Numbered from the stretch's first letter, positions 1-12,200 are shown. The stretch is 64,000 nt of DNA from Mikania micrantha (GCA_009363875.1 CM018686.1:8308001-8372000), one strand, 5' to 3'. Translations and numbers: made by a program. Notes: a model not told the origin generated them from the sequence alone.

Positions 1-1423
1 TCATACTCAAACACCGGCTCATCCGGCTATTCTTATGCAATCTATGTTGCATAATCAATTCAATCGTGACATAAACACATTGGAACTTAACATTTATACA
101 TTAGAGTCTATTAACTCAATTAGTTCCAATCTAGTTATGACCATTCATTCAATCAACCAATATATATACATCAAAATCAAGTAGACTCTTTCTACTACTT
201 ATATGTAATGTTACAGTAAGTTGGGTAACTTACCTGGTTCAAGCGGTTGTTCACCTCCTACAACCTCTTTTCCACTTCTGTGAATCGTCCTTTGACTTTC
301 ACCACCAATACCTAGTTGTATTCACATATATGCAACTAGTTTCAATACATATAGCACATATAATCAAGTTCAACGCACTTGACTGATTTGACTTTCTCAA
401 AGTCAATTTATCACATAATTGACTCTATCTTACTATCTTTAGCAAGTTTTAGTCAATTATCACAATTAATCACATCTCATGCCTCTGTTAGGCAATTTAT
501 CAAATAACTGATGTTCATTATATTAGTTACGATCTTTAATCACTTTTATTATTTAATTTTTCATTTAAGATCATAACTATTAATAATTTTAACATCAATT
601 CATCATAATCATCGTTTAATCCATGGATCATAATCCATATTTCATTTAAAACCATAATCTACCCATTCCTACTGGTTATCACACCATGATATGGGTTTCA
701 TAACAACCGGACATCATCCCGGCTTCAAAACGAAGATTTAACCATCAAAACAACAAGTTCTTCGTTTCTAACAATCCCTATTTATTAACTAGGCAATAAT
801 CAATACCCATAATCATACTAATACATTTAAACTAGATTTAATCCACAAAATATTGAACCAGTAGGATAAAACAAACCGTTACCTGATCTGACGGATTTCT
901 ACGGTTAAAACAACGATCGGAACTTGAAAACATGATCCTATGCGCGATCTGGATGATTAGAAGCCTTCAAAATGAAGGTTTTAGGCTTAGAAATGTTAAA
1001 ATTTGCGTCTGGAGCAAGAACCAGTCGAAAGGGTAAGAAAACAGAGTTCAAAATGCGATCTGATCTTTAAAAACCATTTTTGCCGACATAAGTCATGGGG
1101 CGTATCGCCCCAACTGGGTGCGTCCCGCCAGGCGTACCGCCCCACGTCACCAGCGTCATCATTTTTGATTTTTAACTTCGTTTCGCGATTCCGGGAGCAT
1201 ACGAACTCCGTTTTGCGCACGGTTTTCGCCCACGTTCATCATTTTTCACATACTATCAATCCCCAATAACAAAAGTTACTAAATCCTCGTGGATTTCAAG
1301 CACGACCAAATGTGCTCTTGCCATTAATGACGTAATTCTTACATATTTTCAAATCACAACACCCACCATCGTTTGATTAACAATTATTCACAACACATTT
1401 ATTATTAAAAACCGGTTGTTACA
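1..1423 (-). mobile_element. Partial LTR of a Tekay-like Ty3/gypsy element, cut by the window edge
   Basis: On the minus strand this begins TGTAACAACCGG at 1423, exactly where similarity to the second copy of the segmental duplication (46102 onward) stops. Stretches at about 670-1000 and 1080-1240 match the order of motifs in the LTRs at 12304-14430 and 17869-19991, including the block ending in CGCCCACGTTCATC and the block around TCTGACGGATT. It is therefore a diverged LTR of a related family inserted at the left edge of copy A. The rest of the element lies outside the window. No coding sequence is visible in it. Confidence 0.7.
1096..1147. repeat. GC-rich hairpin cluster in the LTR
   Basis: A perfect palindrome has arm TGGGGCG at 1096-1102, loop TAT and arm CGCCCCA at 1106-1112. 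It is followed by a weaker CCAGGCG/CGCCCCA pair at about 1128-1146. The same arms recur in the other Tekay-like LTRs of this window. Confidence 0.7.
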
Positions 1424-2450
1424 TATATGAAAATAAAGCATATGAATTTCTATAAATTTGGTTCATTTTTTGTTGTATAAATAATTCTTTCTTAAATTTC
1501 TTCTTTTTTTAACATCTTTAATTAGGAATATAAAAATAATAACTTTTAGATAACTATAAAAATTAGGATTAAAAATATGAACATATTTGTGCTTGTAAAG
1601 AATTAAAGTTAAAGTTTTATGGGCTTGTATGAGAGGCACATTGTTTCTCAATCCTTACAGATGACTTGAAATTAAAATTTTTATATCAATCTTTATTTGT
1701 TATAAAACCATTATAATTTCGTATCTTGAAAATAATATATCTATAGAAAGATAAAAATTTATATGAAATTGTTTTAAAATTTTAGTGCTAAATGATATAA
1801 TAATAAGTAAGGGATCAATAAATAATTTTACAAAAATCGAAAATAATCAATTAATTTTGTAATATTTTAATTAATAATGCTATTAATAATTGTAATTGAG
1901 GTAACTATTGAAATTAATTTTAGAAATAAAACCTTGAAATATTAAATTATTGAATTTTGATTCTTAAATTCAAAAAATTATATTAATGCAAGCAAGTGTA
2001 CGTGATGTATATAATATAAAACAGAGAAGACTGAGTATCAAATCGTAGGATTACATAATCTAAGAATTAACCTTAAAAGAAGACAAAGCGAAAACTAAAG
2101 AAGAAAAGTTACTAAATATGAAAATTTTTGTTTTTGATATTGTTATAATATCAAAGAAACAAAACAAATACGATAACCTAGACAACTGAAACAATGAAGA
2201 AACTAATAAATCATATAACGAAGGTAACTACCTAAACTTGGAATCTTAATGTAATTTTAACAACTTTGACATGAAATACGGGATTTTACCGGTCACTAAA
2301 GACACAACCGACTCAGAAGACACTAAGAAACATCAAATCAAATGGTTAATTCACTAAAACTAAAGACCGAACACAAAGGTTTTGTGAAAGCTCACCAGGA
2401 GTGAATGGATAACTTGGTCAGTATCAACAATATCAGTATGTACAAGGAAT
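1424..2450. other. AT-rich spacer, no gene seen
   Basis: Strongly AT-rich DNA with no reading frame that resembles a protein. It matches 46102-47128 almost base for base, so its short shared ORFs reflect duplication, not selection. Confidence 0.7.
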
Positions 2451-4457
2451 TAGGGGTGTTCAAAAAAAAAATCTAGATCAAAATCCGAATCCTAAATATT
2501 CGAAAATCCGAATTCGAAAAAAATGGACATCCAGAAGTTTGGATTCGGATTCATATTTTGGAAATTTTCGAATATTCGGGTAATTTTTCGGATATCCGGA
2601 CAATCCTATGGAATTTTCGAATATTCAGATATCCGAAATATATTTTTTAAAATTTTTATTTTTTCCTGATTTTTGACACCCGTTTTGATATCCAAATTCG
2701 AAATTTCGGATTCGGATATCGAAAATCACTGTAACACCCCGACCGATGGCGGAAACGTCGGGATGCCACAAGGGATGTGTAGATTGTTCAAAAGCTCGTG
2801 GGCATCTAAATCCAATCATCATATATCAATCAATCTATCAGATTAATTACACAAAAATCATGTTCATCATGAAATAGTTACAACAATTACAAAAGAGATT
2901 TAGCTATCTAACTAAAATCTAATCGCCAGATATTTAGTTATTTAGCTAAGTCCAAGATCCTATATGATGATGTCCAAAATAGAAGAGATCACCCTCTTCA
3001 TCCTACTTGTCTCCATCACCTGAAACATGTAAGAAATCAAGTGTCAACTACAAAGTAGTTGGTGAGTAATCATAAGTTTTTATACTTAAAAGGTTTTATA
3101 AAATGAATTTAAATGTTTAAGTTTAAAATGGTTTTTATAAAAGGTTTAGATAAGATGAGTATAAATGCTTATGATTTCCTGAGAAAATCATCAATAATAC
3201 CTGTATGATATAATCCAACCAATCTCCAAACTCAACAATCAAACACATACACAACCACGTAATCACATAACCAATCAGTCATAATCAATCACAGATAATC
3301 ATAGTCAGTAAGAGATAATCAAACCACATAACCAATCAATCAATCTCAATATCAACATTCTCAAATAATATCTGTGACTATACAGGGACATTATGTAATT
3401 AACATAAGTTAAAAACAAGATCCATGGAGTGGTAGCTAACCACGTGACTATACATGAAGTCAAAGCAATTAACCGAAGTCAAAGGCGATGATTCACGGAG
3501 TGGACAACATCCACGTGACAATACATGAAGTCAAAGCAATTAACCGAAGTTAAAGGCGATGATTCACGGAGTTTGTGACAATACATGTAATCGTTGTTAT
3601 TGACCGAAGTCAATGACAATGTTTACACGGATATATAAATGTAAGAGATAATCCATAAATATTGATAAATTTTAAATGTGAATATCATATTGATAAACAG
3701 GTATTAACCTTGTGTTATCAAAATAATATTTAATTCGGTATACATGCTTCACCTCCGAGTTTTTAAAACAAAACAGTTTAAAGAAAGGGAGGTTATGAGA
3801 ACTCAGCTGAAGTCCTTAGTATATGTGTTCTCGTATTATGCGCTCTCGCGTATGTAACTCAAATCAACTCAAAGATCTGTAAATTTAATATGTGATCGTG
3901 TTTATAAGTACAAGCGTTTTATTAATATTAGATGTTCACCTTGATTCAATTTAAACCCATAGATACTTCATGGACTTAGTTTTATTTGTTTCTAAGTTAG
4001 GTAGTGTCACCCATGGTTTATCGATATTCAACCTACAATTGTGCTTAACTCATTATCTTAAATTGTTCCATATATGAGGACTTTTAATTGATAATTCAAA
4101 AGTTTACAACTTATAAAGGTATTAACCTTATACCCTGTGTACACTTTTGTATACATGCATGCATGATTAATTCCCTTAACCACCTACATCAAGTTATCAC
4201 CATCAACTTTATAGTTTAAAAGATTATAATTAGGTTATTTTCACAAACCTTCACATTATATAACATTTCATAACTTGAGGTGGATATTATTAAAGAAAGG
4301 TGGTAATCAAAGCCCTCATGCATGCATGGTTATACATATAGGTATGTATACGTATACCTACTTAGTTATATCTCCCGTTAGCCCTTAATCCCATTTGTTA
4401 AACGAGATTTGGCCTAGTTTGCCCCTAAGGGCAGCAAACCTATGACCTAGCTGCCCT

Positions 4458-4904
4458 AGGTTCGGCCCACAAAATAAGAAGGTTCGGCCTTAGAGGGTTC
4501 GTGGGTTAACTTTATGCAAGAAGGTTCGTCTCTACTAGTCCATGGTGTGCTAGGGTTCGTAGAGCTGGGTAAAGGTTCGTTTAACAAGTGCTATGGTTCG
4601 GCTAACAGGCGCCATGGTTCGGCCTAGGGTTCGTTCCTCCTTATCAAAGGTTTGGCACAAGATGAACAAAGGTTCGTTTATCTTATGAGGGTTCGTGTCT
4701 ATGGGTTGGTGAGGGCTTAAGGTTCGCTGCCAAGCTTCGGCCACCTAGGTTTGGTCCACATCGAGGGTTCGTGGCAACAGAGAGAGCCGAAGGCTCGGCT
4801 ATCCCAACTAGGGTTCGGCTCCCACAAGGGTTCGCCGAGTACTTGCCTTGTTGCCTAAGGTTCGTGGGGGTGAAGGGTTCGGCCAAGGATGGCCAATGGT
4901 TCGG
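4458..4904 (+). repeat. Irregular array of GGTTCG hexamers in the solo LTR
   Basis: About 18 copies of GGTTCG, mostly followed by GC or T, spaced irregularly at roughly 10-35 bases, with variants such as GGTTTGG and GCTTCGG between. The unit is too short and the spacing too uneven for a normal minisatellite. Confidence 0.7.
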
Positions 4905-5261
4905 CCAACAGCAACCTTACACGAACCTGTAGGTTCTAAGCTGTTCATCGTCATCCTCATCACCTTTCCACGGTTGCAGGTCTACCTCCGCAATCCTAAT
5001 CCTTTATACTAACTCGTTTAAGGGTGTTTCAAGTGTCTTAGTTCGAATTTAACAGAAATAAGTTAAAGATTCGTGTTTTACATAAAACCGAAAATAACAT
5101 CTCAGATTTACCTAGATTTGTTGATGAAACGTGAGATGTTCTTGTACTTCCTTGTTCTCCTTGATCTCACGAACGCGTAGGCGCCGGAATCTCGTGAATC
5201 CGTCAAGAAACGAGTGAAAAAGACTAGAGAGAAGGTGGAGGATTATGGTGTGTGTGTTTTT

Positions 5262-5279
5262 AGAGAGAGAGAGAGAGAG
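5262..5279 (+). repeat. (AG)n microsatellite
   Basis: Nine AG repeats inside the solo LTR, near the presumed promoter region. Confidence 0.9.
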
Positions 5280-6362
5280 TAAATGGGTGATATGAGGAAG
5301 AAGAAGGCTTCTTCTTCCTTATATCGCGTATTAATACCGCGTTTCCGGTCTCGTTTTTATCGCGATAACCGTAATAAAATGTTCGGTTTCCAACGTGAAA
5401 TACTTTTAAACATAGACCATTTAAACAGATAGATTTTGTCTTAACAAAATGATTTTAAGTAAATTGTTTCGTAAATTGGTTCCCTTTCATTTTCGTTAAC
5501 TATTAATTAGAGAAAACGATTTATCCGGATTTGTTTTAGGTTGTGATTCCTAATAAATATTTTAAGTTTTCATTTATTAATTTTAATATCGTTTGATATT
5601 ATTTATTTATCTCGTCGAAACGCGTTACTCGCGTACGTATTCGTAAAGATCGTCACCTTTACGAATCCAACGCTCGTATCGTATTTCGATTCGATTTATG
5701 ATTTATGGAATATCATTTCAGAGTATTATTCTTAATAATTATATTCGTGTGAATCGTCACTCACGCGAATACATTATTAAGTTAATATTTCTGAATCAAC
5801 ATTCGCGGTTAAGTAATGTTCGTAACCTCACTTTGCGTAATTAATTTCCAATTAAACTTTTATCATTTTATTAACTTAAATATTATATTCCCAAACCAAA
5901 ACCCACTAAACCAAGTCACTGACACATCCATGATAGACCGAAATATGCATATGTATAGGGCATATGCAGAGGTAGATCGCAACCTCCCCTACACCGTCCC
6001 ACCGCTATTTCGATAAACCATGACCATGTGTCCTTGACTACGTTTAGTAACCAGACTCTAACAAACTCCCAATTCCTTTCCATTCCAACCCAAATCCATA
6101 ATCATCAACAATATGACCGCGATAAACTCTCTGGTTCTGTTTAGTTGAATTACAACTAAACTTCCCATGGTTTACGCGTATAATATGTGCTATAATCATG
6201 TATACCAGCAACAGTGATAATCATCAATAATGTATCAATATTAATAATTAAAAAATCTCAGGTCGTAACAGTACAATCGTACGGATGTACGGACAACCTA
6301 AAGTACAGTGATGTTACAATCAATATCCAAAATTTTTGGATATTCGAAAGTGAACGCCCATA

Positions 6363-7480
6363 ACAGGAATCAATCAGAAATATAGGTTAATATCTTGAAT
6401 AACAAGGAATCAAAGGAATAAATAGGAAAACACAATGGTCATGCAATTTGCCTGAGAAACCCTAAAACCTAAATAATCCAAATCTTGTCACGTAGATTGT
6501 CTTAGGAATGGAAATCTCACCATTTACTATCTAATTATTGATAATATCTTAAGTTTCAATTGGCCAAAGCAAACCCTAATATATTCAAATATGAAATCTA
6601 ACCATAAAACTGAAAAGCAAGCCCAGTCACAACACAAAGTAACAACCAAGAATCAATTGGACATTATCACGCAATTATTGATCATTATAACAACAATATT
6701 TAACAAAATATCAGTCTTACATAATCTGATCTCAAGCTTAAAAAATCATAATCCCATAAACAAACTTGATAAACTATAATATTTAACCGATCGTCACCAA
6801 AATCTAGGTAATACAAGGGTTTTAGCCAAGATTCATGTTTAGAAAAACAATACTATGAAGAAAAATTAGAAACATGTCCATGGGTTCAAGTAGAATCGGA
6901 AAATAATTTTAAAAAAATGCATAAATGATTCCGAAAAGGATCTTTCGAGCACTCATATACACGATTCGAGCTTTCCCCGAGCGTCCAAATCGATCCCTAA
7001 TCTTCCAAATATTCAAATATATGTGTTTCATTCATTTACCACCACAACCACCCAAAAGTTCCTAGAAATTATAGAAAAGCCTCTAAACTTTCCAAAATGC
7101 ATTTTTAACCCTTAAAACCTCTTAGAATGTCATTTTGTCTCCAAAACTTTTGTAAATGATATTTTTAGCTCATAAACTTTCTTTAAATTATTATGGGACT
7201 CGATTTCTTCGTACATATTATCGGTTAATTTCGAAACCTACCAAAGTAACATTAAAAATAAAAACAAGTAAAAATAATAAAATCCTATTAAAAACTAAAT
7301 AAAAAAGCTTATAAAATAAGATAATATAATATAAATTAAAATACTAAAAAGATGTGTAGATAACAACACATCAAGTATATGTATATATACATATACATAT
7401 ATATACCTATACATATACGTATAGATACACATATGTATACTAGTATACATATATATGACACATACCTCAATCTTTCCATC
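6363..7480. other. Spacer 3' of the TNL piece, no gene seen
   Basis: AT-rich DNA matching 47447-48550. It includes a (TA/CA)-rich stretch at about 7375-7460. No protein-like frame was found. Confidence 0.6.
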
Positions 7481-7527
7481 TTAGGCTTCTTTTGTGTAGA
7501 ATGCTTTAAACCACATTCTCCCTTCAG
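7481..7527 (-). pseudogene. Duplicate terminal exon of the TNL gene, copy A distal
   Basis: Minus strand: acceptor TATTCAG, then an exon that, joined to a G from the exon before, reads AEGRMWFKAFYTKEA and stop TAA at 7483-7481. The proximal version at 7981-8027 encodes nearly the same tail. It could serve as an alternative last exon if the gene were expressed. Confidence 0.5.
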
Positions 7528-7980
7528 CTGAATATAAAAACATTTGAAAACAACTTATACGTTAATTACTTAATATTCACGCAATACTCGCCATTCTATT
7601 AATAAAAATGATACAAAATCATATTTTTAGCCACAATCACCCCAAAGTTTCTAGAAATTACAGAAAAGCCCCTATACGCTACCAAATGCATTTTTAACTA
7701 TCCAAACCTCTTAAAATGTCACTTTTAGCCTCCAATACTATTGAAAATCACATTTTTAGCTCATAAACTTTCTTTAAATCATTCTGGGACTTGATTTCTT
7801 CATAGACATGATCACTTAATTTCGAAACCTACCAAAGTAACAATAAAAATAAAAGCAAGTAAAAATAATAAAAAGTTTATAAAATAAGATAAAATAATAT
7901 AAATTAAAATATTAGGATGTATAAATAACAATACATCAAGTAGTATACATATATATAACACGTACCTTAATTTTTACATC

Positions 7981-8027
7981 TTAGGCTTCTTTTGTCGAGA
8001 ATGCTTTAAACCTCACTCTCCCTTCCG
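7981..8027 (-). pseudogene. Terminal exon of the TNL gene, copy A proximal
   Basis: Minus strand: acceptor TTTTCAG at 8034-8028 follows an intron whose donor GTAAGTG lies at 8118-8112. Joined to the main exon it gives AEGRVRFKAFSTKEA and a TAA stop at 7983-7981. Confidence 0.55.
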
Positions 8028-8118
8028 CTGAAAATATTAACATTTGAAAACAACTTATACGTTAATTACTTATTATTCACGCAAGACTCATCCCTCTATT
8101 AATAAAAATTACACTTAC

Positions 8119-9464
8119 CTTTAAACTTGCTTTCATCATCAATAAAAGGAAGGTAATCCGATCTTGTTAGAGTTGAAAACCACCGCCAAAATCGTCTGTG
8201 ATCCAGGACGTATTCTCCTGTGTTTAATTGAAAGTGAGAGAGATCTCCACCAATGATGTGATTCCATGACTTGTAATAACCCAACACATCTTCCTCATTA
8301 ATTCCACCGCCACTGCCATCGTCGTCATCATCATACACAAAACCAATCCCACACTCCGATATAATTTGACTTTTAAAAATATATGCATTTGCTACATTTA
8401 TTGTAATGCGGTCACCAGCTTTCATCTCATTCGGTCCAAACATCCAATGACTTAACAAACTTAAATGGTATTCTTCATCATCTTCAAAATAGGTTTCACA
8501 TCCATTCAAATCCAGGTGTTGTTTTTTGTAGTATTACTAACTTTGATCAATGGAAAATGGCTCCCATATGAAAAGCTAACTACGGGATTCTTCTCAACAA
8601 CACATAAAAAATTCATTCCTCGCAGGTTGTTATGAGATGATGGGATGGTAAATGATATTGATGAACCCTTGCTTCTACACCTAATCCACTCAAACATTTC
8701 TTTCCGAATTCATAATTCAAGACCATGTCATTAGTAAACTCTAAATCTGTCCAACCCAAACTATGCAACACATTTTCCTCAACACTTGCCATACCTTGGA
8801 TTTTCACCATGCCATCAATTTCAAATGATGATAATAATACTTCAACTTCAACTGATAAGTGGAGCGGGGACATTTCGGGATCAAATTTCATTTTTTTTTA
8901 GCGAAGGCTCATAATCATGTTTGAAACTCTTAGAAGAAAAGGCATATAATTCTCTTAGCATGCATGGAGGATACTCAATTGATGTCATCTCACAACAGTC
9001 ATTCATATAAAGTCTCTTAAGCCTTGGAAGGGTTCTCACACAACCAGGCATTGACACAATTGGATTTCCATCTAAACGTAATTCCTCTAACAAATTATTA
9101 TCTGCAAGTGACAAAGTCCTTAGTGAGCTTGGCAAAAAAAACAAAAAGAACTTTGAATCACACGGTATATCCTTCACATTCCCTATCTCGATTTGAGATC
9201 ATGAGAACTACAACCATCTAACATTAGAGTTTTGACCTTCTTTAACTTGCCTAGGGATTTTGGAAGTTTTCTAAGCTTGTAGCAGTAACTCATATCAATA
9301 TGGACAAGTTCAACATATTGCTCAATTGATTCGCACACCTCAGTCAAACATGTGCAGTTTTTGAGGATTAACCTTTCAAGTGTTGCGAGTAAGAAAAAAC
9401 CACCAACACTATGAAGTTGTTCACAGAAACTTAGATCCAGAATTTTCAATGATCCAATTAAACC
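8119..9464 (-). pseudogene. TNL resistance gene 3' fragment: LRRs plus C-JID, copy A
   Basis: This is the 3' exon of an intracellular TIR-NB-LRR immune receptor. After a CTAG acceptor near 9465 it reads GLIGSLKILDLSFCEQL and several LRRs (ELRLDGNPIVSMP, LPRLKRLYMNDCCEM), then a C-JID-type region (FEWIRCRSKGSSISFTIPSS, FLCVVEKNPVVSFSYG) and the acidic tail that usually follows it. It ends at donor GTAAGTG at 8118. No TIR or NB-ARC exon is present upstream; an LTR lies there instead. Lesions are a one-base loss near 9200, about 47 bases missing near 9090, an extra A in the A-run at about 8892, about 25 bases missing near 8705, and a 31-base loss between TGGATT repeats near 8515. It is clearly dead. 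Confidence 0.85.
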
Positions 9465-9510
9465 CTAGGGTAGAGATAAGTTCAAATACATGGTTAGTGA
9501 ATTTAATTAG

Positions 9511-9947
9511 TGTTGGATTTAATAATACGCAAATGATAAAGTGTTGATTTAAAATGATCAGATAGGTCAACAACACGTGTTCTAATTGTGTCTATGTATT
9601 ATGCATGTGTGTTTGTGGGCTGCAGAAAGAATAATAGAGGAAGTCCATAGTGTTGTATTTAATGTGTCTAGAAATGCAGGGGCAAAATGGTCACTACTTT
9701 ATTTCAGTTGATTAACTGGCTATTGACAATTAAAACAATTTATTCATGAACGACAAGACTAGATGTATATATGTGTATGTTAAGGTCTGGAACAATATAA
9801 TCTTCAATAGATATAAGTTCTTATGTTAAGATAATACATAATATGTTTTGTGTTCTTGTTTCCCATCTATTGATCATATTCATATACGAAAACAATATAT
9901 GTTAATCGAATGAATACAAGTTCTGCAAATGAAATCCCTGGGCAACA
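9511..9947 (+). repeat. 5' LTR of the ARID-containing element, copy A
   Basis: It runs from TGTTGGATTT to GGGCAACA (437 bp) and is followed after four bases by TGGTATCAGAGCCA (9952-9965), the initiator-Met tRNA primer site. It matches 50475-50917. It replaces the upstream exons of the TNL gene. Confidence 0.75.
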
Positions 9948-10468
9948 ATGGTGGTATCAGAGCCACAAGATTTCGAAAACTTCATCATCAGTTTAGAAGA
10001 AAGTCGGTTCTTCTAAGAGATACATGAGAAACGATAGGGATGACCAGAGGAAAATTTATGCTGTAAAGTTGAAGAATGGATCCAGGCCAATGGTGGGCAA
10101 GATGGACAACAATGTTGAATTGTGTTATATGAAATACTTTAGCCTTCTAGATTGCTATTATAAGACCATGAGAGATGGAGATGTTGAAACAAGACAAGTG
10201 AAGAAAAGATTGGTTTAATGGAAGGGCTTTTTGGGAATTCAGAAAATTATGCAGATGAAGATGATAAAGTTTGGGTGACCAGAAAGGTAAGCACTCATAG
10301 GAATTGGCCATGTATTTATGTTCCAATTGACACATTTGTAGATCCTTATGAGGAAACGGAAAGTTGTCATTCGAAAGAGGATCCGGGTGTTAATGAAAAC
10401 GCATGTTTTGATGCCCAAGATCTCAAATGAACAACCAATTGAAGATGAGAAGAATAAGAATCTTGAAA
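9948..10468 (+). pseudogene. Deleted internal part of the ARID-containing LTR element, copy A
   Basis: After the primer site come frames KNGSRPMVG and then, across a deletion, NNVELCYMKYFSLLDCYYKT and DDKVWVTRKVSTHRNW. Copy B shows that the missing middle (about 51075 to 53495 there) encodes a zinc knuckle and an ARID-like domain. It is truncated at the right by a copia LTR at 10469. The frames are broken by several stops. Confidence 0.65.
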
Positions 10469-10681
10469 TGTAAAAACATACGTATGAAATCTTCTATTGA
10501 TCGATAGTGAATACAGACACACAAATGTAATATATATAGCCCTAAATCTATTTTACATATTACACACTTAACCCTTCTAGTATATACATATTACATATTT
10601 ACACATAAAACACAACTATAACTTATTTACATAAATGACCCATAATTTTCTCAAACTTGGTTTAATCAATTATGTCTAACA
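10469..10681 (-). repeat. 3' LTR of a truncated copia element
   Basis: Minus strand begins TGTTAGACATAATTG at 10681 and ends near TTTTTACA at 10469 (about 213 bp). The lower edge is inferred from the TG/CA rule. A purine tract, AATTAGGGGGGTGA on the minus strand, lies just before it at 10682-10695. Confidence 0.6.
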
Positions 10682-10730
10682 TTCACCCCCCTAATTGTTA
10701 ATCCAAGTTTGAGTCTTCATCTTCATTTCT

Positions 10731-12200
10731 TTAGCCTCCATTATCTCTAAACTTTGGCTTCCTTCCTTTGTGATAAATGTCATCTTCTTTAATTTTCATA
10801 GCTTTGTCTTTATCACGAGCAAATTCTTCATTGGCTTTAAAATCTTCTCGAGTATCATCATTTTTAATTTGTTTATCGCCTCCTTTTGCTTGTGTCACAC
10901 CAACTTCTTGAATTTTGATTGGTTTACATTTTGGTGAGACAAGACAAACTTCTAGTTTTCTTTTGTTGTTACATAGTACAACATCTTTATCACTTTCACT
11001 TTCTGCTTGCAATACAAGCTTGGATAATAGATTTTCACATTCATTTTTTTTTTCTGGAACTGGAATAACTCGTTCCTTCCATTCTATTCATTCTGGTTTT
11101 TCATTATTAAAATATTTAGATAAAGAGAAACAATAATTGCTAGAGTTAGTTTCCTTTTCATCTACGGAAAACTTTTCATAATCCAAGCAATCTTCTTTAA
11201 TTGCCATTAGGAGGGTTGGTTCCTCGTCTTCTTGTACGAGATTTGATTCCTCTCCTCTAAGATTTGGTTCATGGCAATCTGAGGCAAAATGTCCAAACTT
11301 TTGACAATTATAGCATTTGACTTTGCTTAAGTTCTTACCAGACTCATTCCGATTGCTATAATTATTGTTTCTATACTTGTAAGTATTTCGTGAAACATTT
11401 TCCTCCTTTCTTTGCTTTCTAAAATTTTCATAGGAAGGAGTTTCTTCTCCTTTTTCTCGTCTGATCTTATCATCACACCAATTATTTTGTGATGATTTAG
11501 ATCTTCCTTGTTCACGGTTTTCAAAACGTCTTCCACGACCATAGTTCTTGTCGTGACGTGTGAACATAAGTTTCTCTTGATTGTTTACAAGGCCTCCATC
11601 CATTAGATTGGTCCTTTCCTCAAAGGTTTCAATCTACCAATTGTTTCATCTAGAGTTGTGGTTTCTAGATCAACAAATTGTTCAATGGTTGCAACAATTT
11701 GAACGAACCTTTTCGGCACAGAACTCAAAAGTTTGCGTACTAAGGTTGGTTGATCAAATATTGATCCCAAATCACTTGCCCTTGTAACAATACTATTTAA
11801 CGTAGCAGTGAATGAATCGATAGTGTCTTCCTCTTTCATTTTCAACATCTCAAACTCTGTTTTGAGTGTTTGAAGACGTGCCTTTTACACTCGATCCACC
11901 CCAACATGCCTTGTCTTAAGTGCATCCCAAATCTCTTTACTTGCAACTTGTAATACCATTTCTTCAGGTAGTGCTTGAAATAAATACGCAGTCGCAGCCA
12001 TGTCTTTCTTTTCATCGGCTTGCGTATTAGCACTAGGTTCTATCATTTCCCAAAGTCTGTTTGCCTTAAGTATGGTTTTGATACGAATTGCCCATACGGT
12101 ATAATTTGTGGACTTCAATATAGGACATTGAAAAAGGAAATAGAACTTATTTCCTTGTGTATAACAATTTCTTTATTATTACTTCCTTGTCCTGATTCCG
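10731..12200 (-). pseudogene. Ty1/copia gag pseudogene (UBN2-type)
   Basis: The minus strand starts with ATG at about 12200 (MSESGQGSNN), then after a frameshift STNYTVWAIRIKTILKANRLW and KEIWDALKTRH. A further frame reads TIDSFTATLNSIVTRASDLG and TLVRKLLSSVP, and the last contains the zinc knuckle CYNCQKFGHFASDC. This is the order of a copia Gag, which forms the virus-like particle and binds element RNA. Stops and shifts lie near 12120, 11880 and 11603. The frame ends at 10731 without protease, integrase or RT, so the element was internally deleted before the Tekay-like LTR cut it at 12304. Confidence 0.85.

Larger units (their letters stand above)
2730..6318 (-). mobile_element. Solo LTR of a Ty3/gypsy element, 3.6 kb
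   Basis: Starts TGTAACACCCCG and ends GATGTTACA, so both strands read TGTAACA to TGTTACA. Flanks are ATCAC (2725-2729) and ATCAA (6319-6323). The empty site in copy B reads ATCACTATCC, which directly supports insertion with a 5-bp target duplication. No gag or pol is inside, so it is a solo LTR or a coding-less element. On the minus strand a TATA-like GATATAAGG lies near 5315-5325, just after CGCG palindromes at 5325-5375. No repeated halves were found that would make it two LTRs. Confidence 0.75.
2451..6362. mobile_element. hAT-type MITE, copy A, split by a solo LTR
   Basis: Ends TAGGGGTGTTCA at 2451 and TGAACGCCCATA ending at 6362 are imperfect inverted repeats. Flanks CAAGGAAT and ACAGGAAT look like a decayed 8-bp target duplication. 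The interior is rich in GGATATCC- and GAATATTCG-like palindromic words. The MITE is uninterrupted at 47129-47446 in copy B, so it predates the duplication. Here it is broken at 2729 by the solo LTR. Confidence 0.7.
7041..8109. repeat. Direct tandem duplication of the TNL terminal exon and flank
   Basis: Two consecutive units, about 7041-7630 and 7631-8109, share the same order of blocks: a CTAGAAATTA block, an AGCTCATAAACTTTCTTTAAAT block, a TATACATATATA stretch, the terminal exon, and a spacer ending near TCTATTAATAAAAAT. They differ by substitutions and by gaps in the second unit. Both units also occur in copy B, so this small duplication came before the large one. Confidence 0.75.
1424..10468. 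repeat. Segmental duplication, copy A
   Basis: Sequence from 1424 runs colinear with 46102 onward (offset 44678 at the start) through the AT-rich spacer, a MITE, another spacer, the TNL gene piece, a short LTR and the ARID element. Differences are small substitutions, short indels, a 3.6-kb solo LTR found only here, and deletions specific to one copy. Both copies face the same way. The right end is blurred because another element follows in each copy. The left end is hidden by the LTR at 1-1423. Confidence 0.85.

Noticed and set aside
4458..4904. GGTTCG words as tRNA B boxes or tRNA-derived SINEs
   Set aside because: No A box, no acceptor-stem pairing, and the rest of the B-box consensus is missing.
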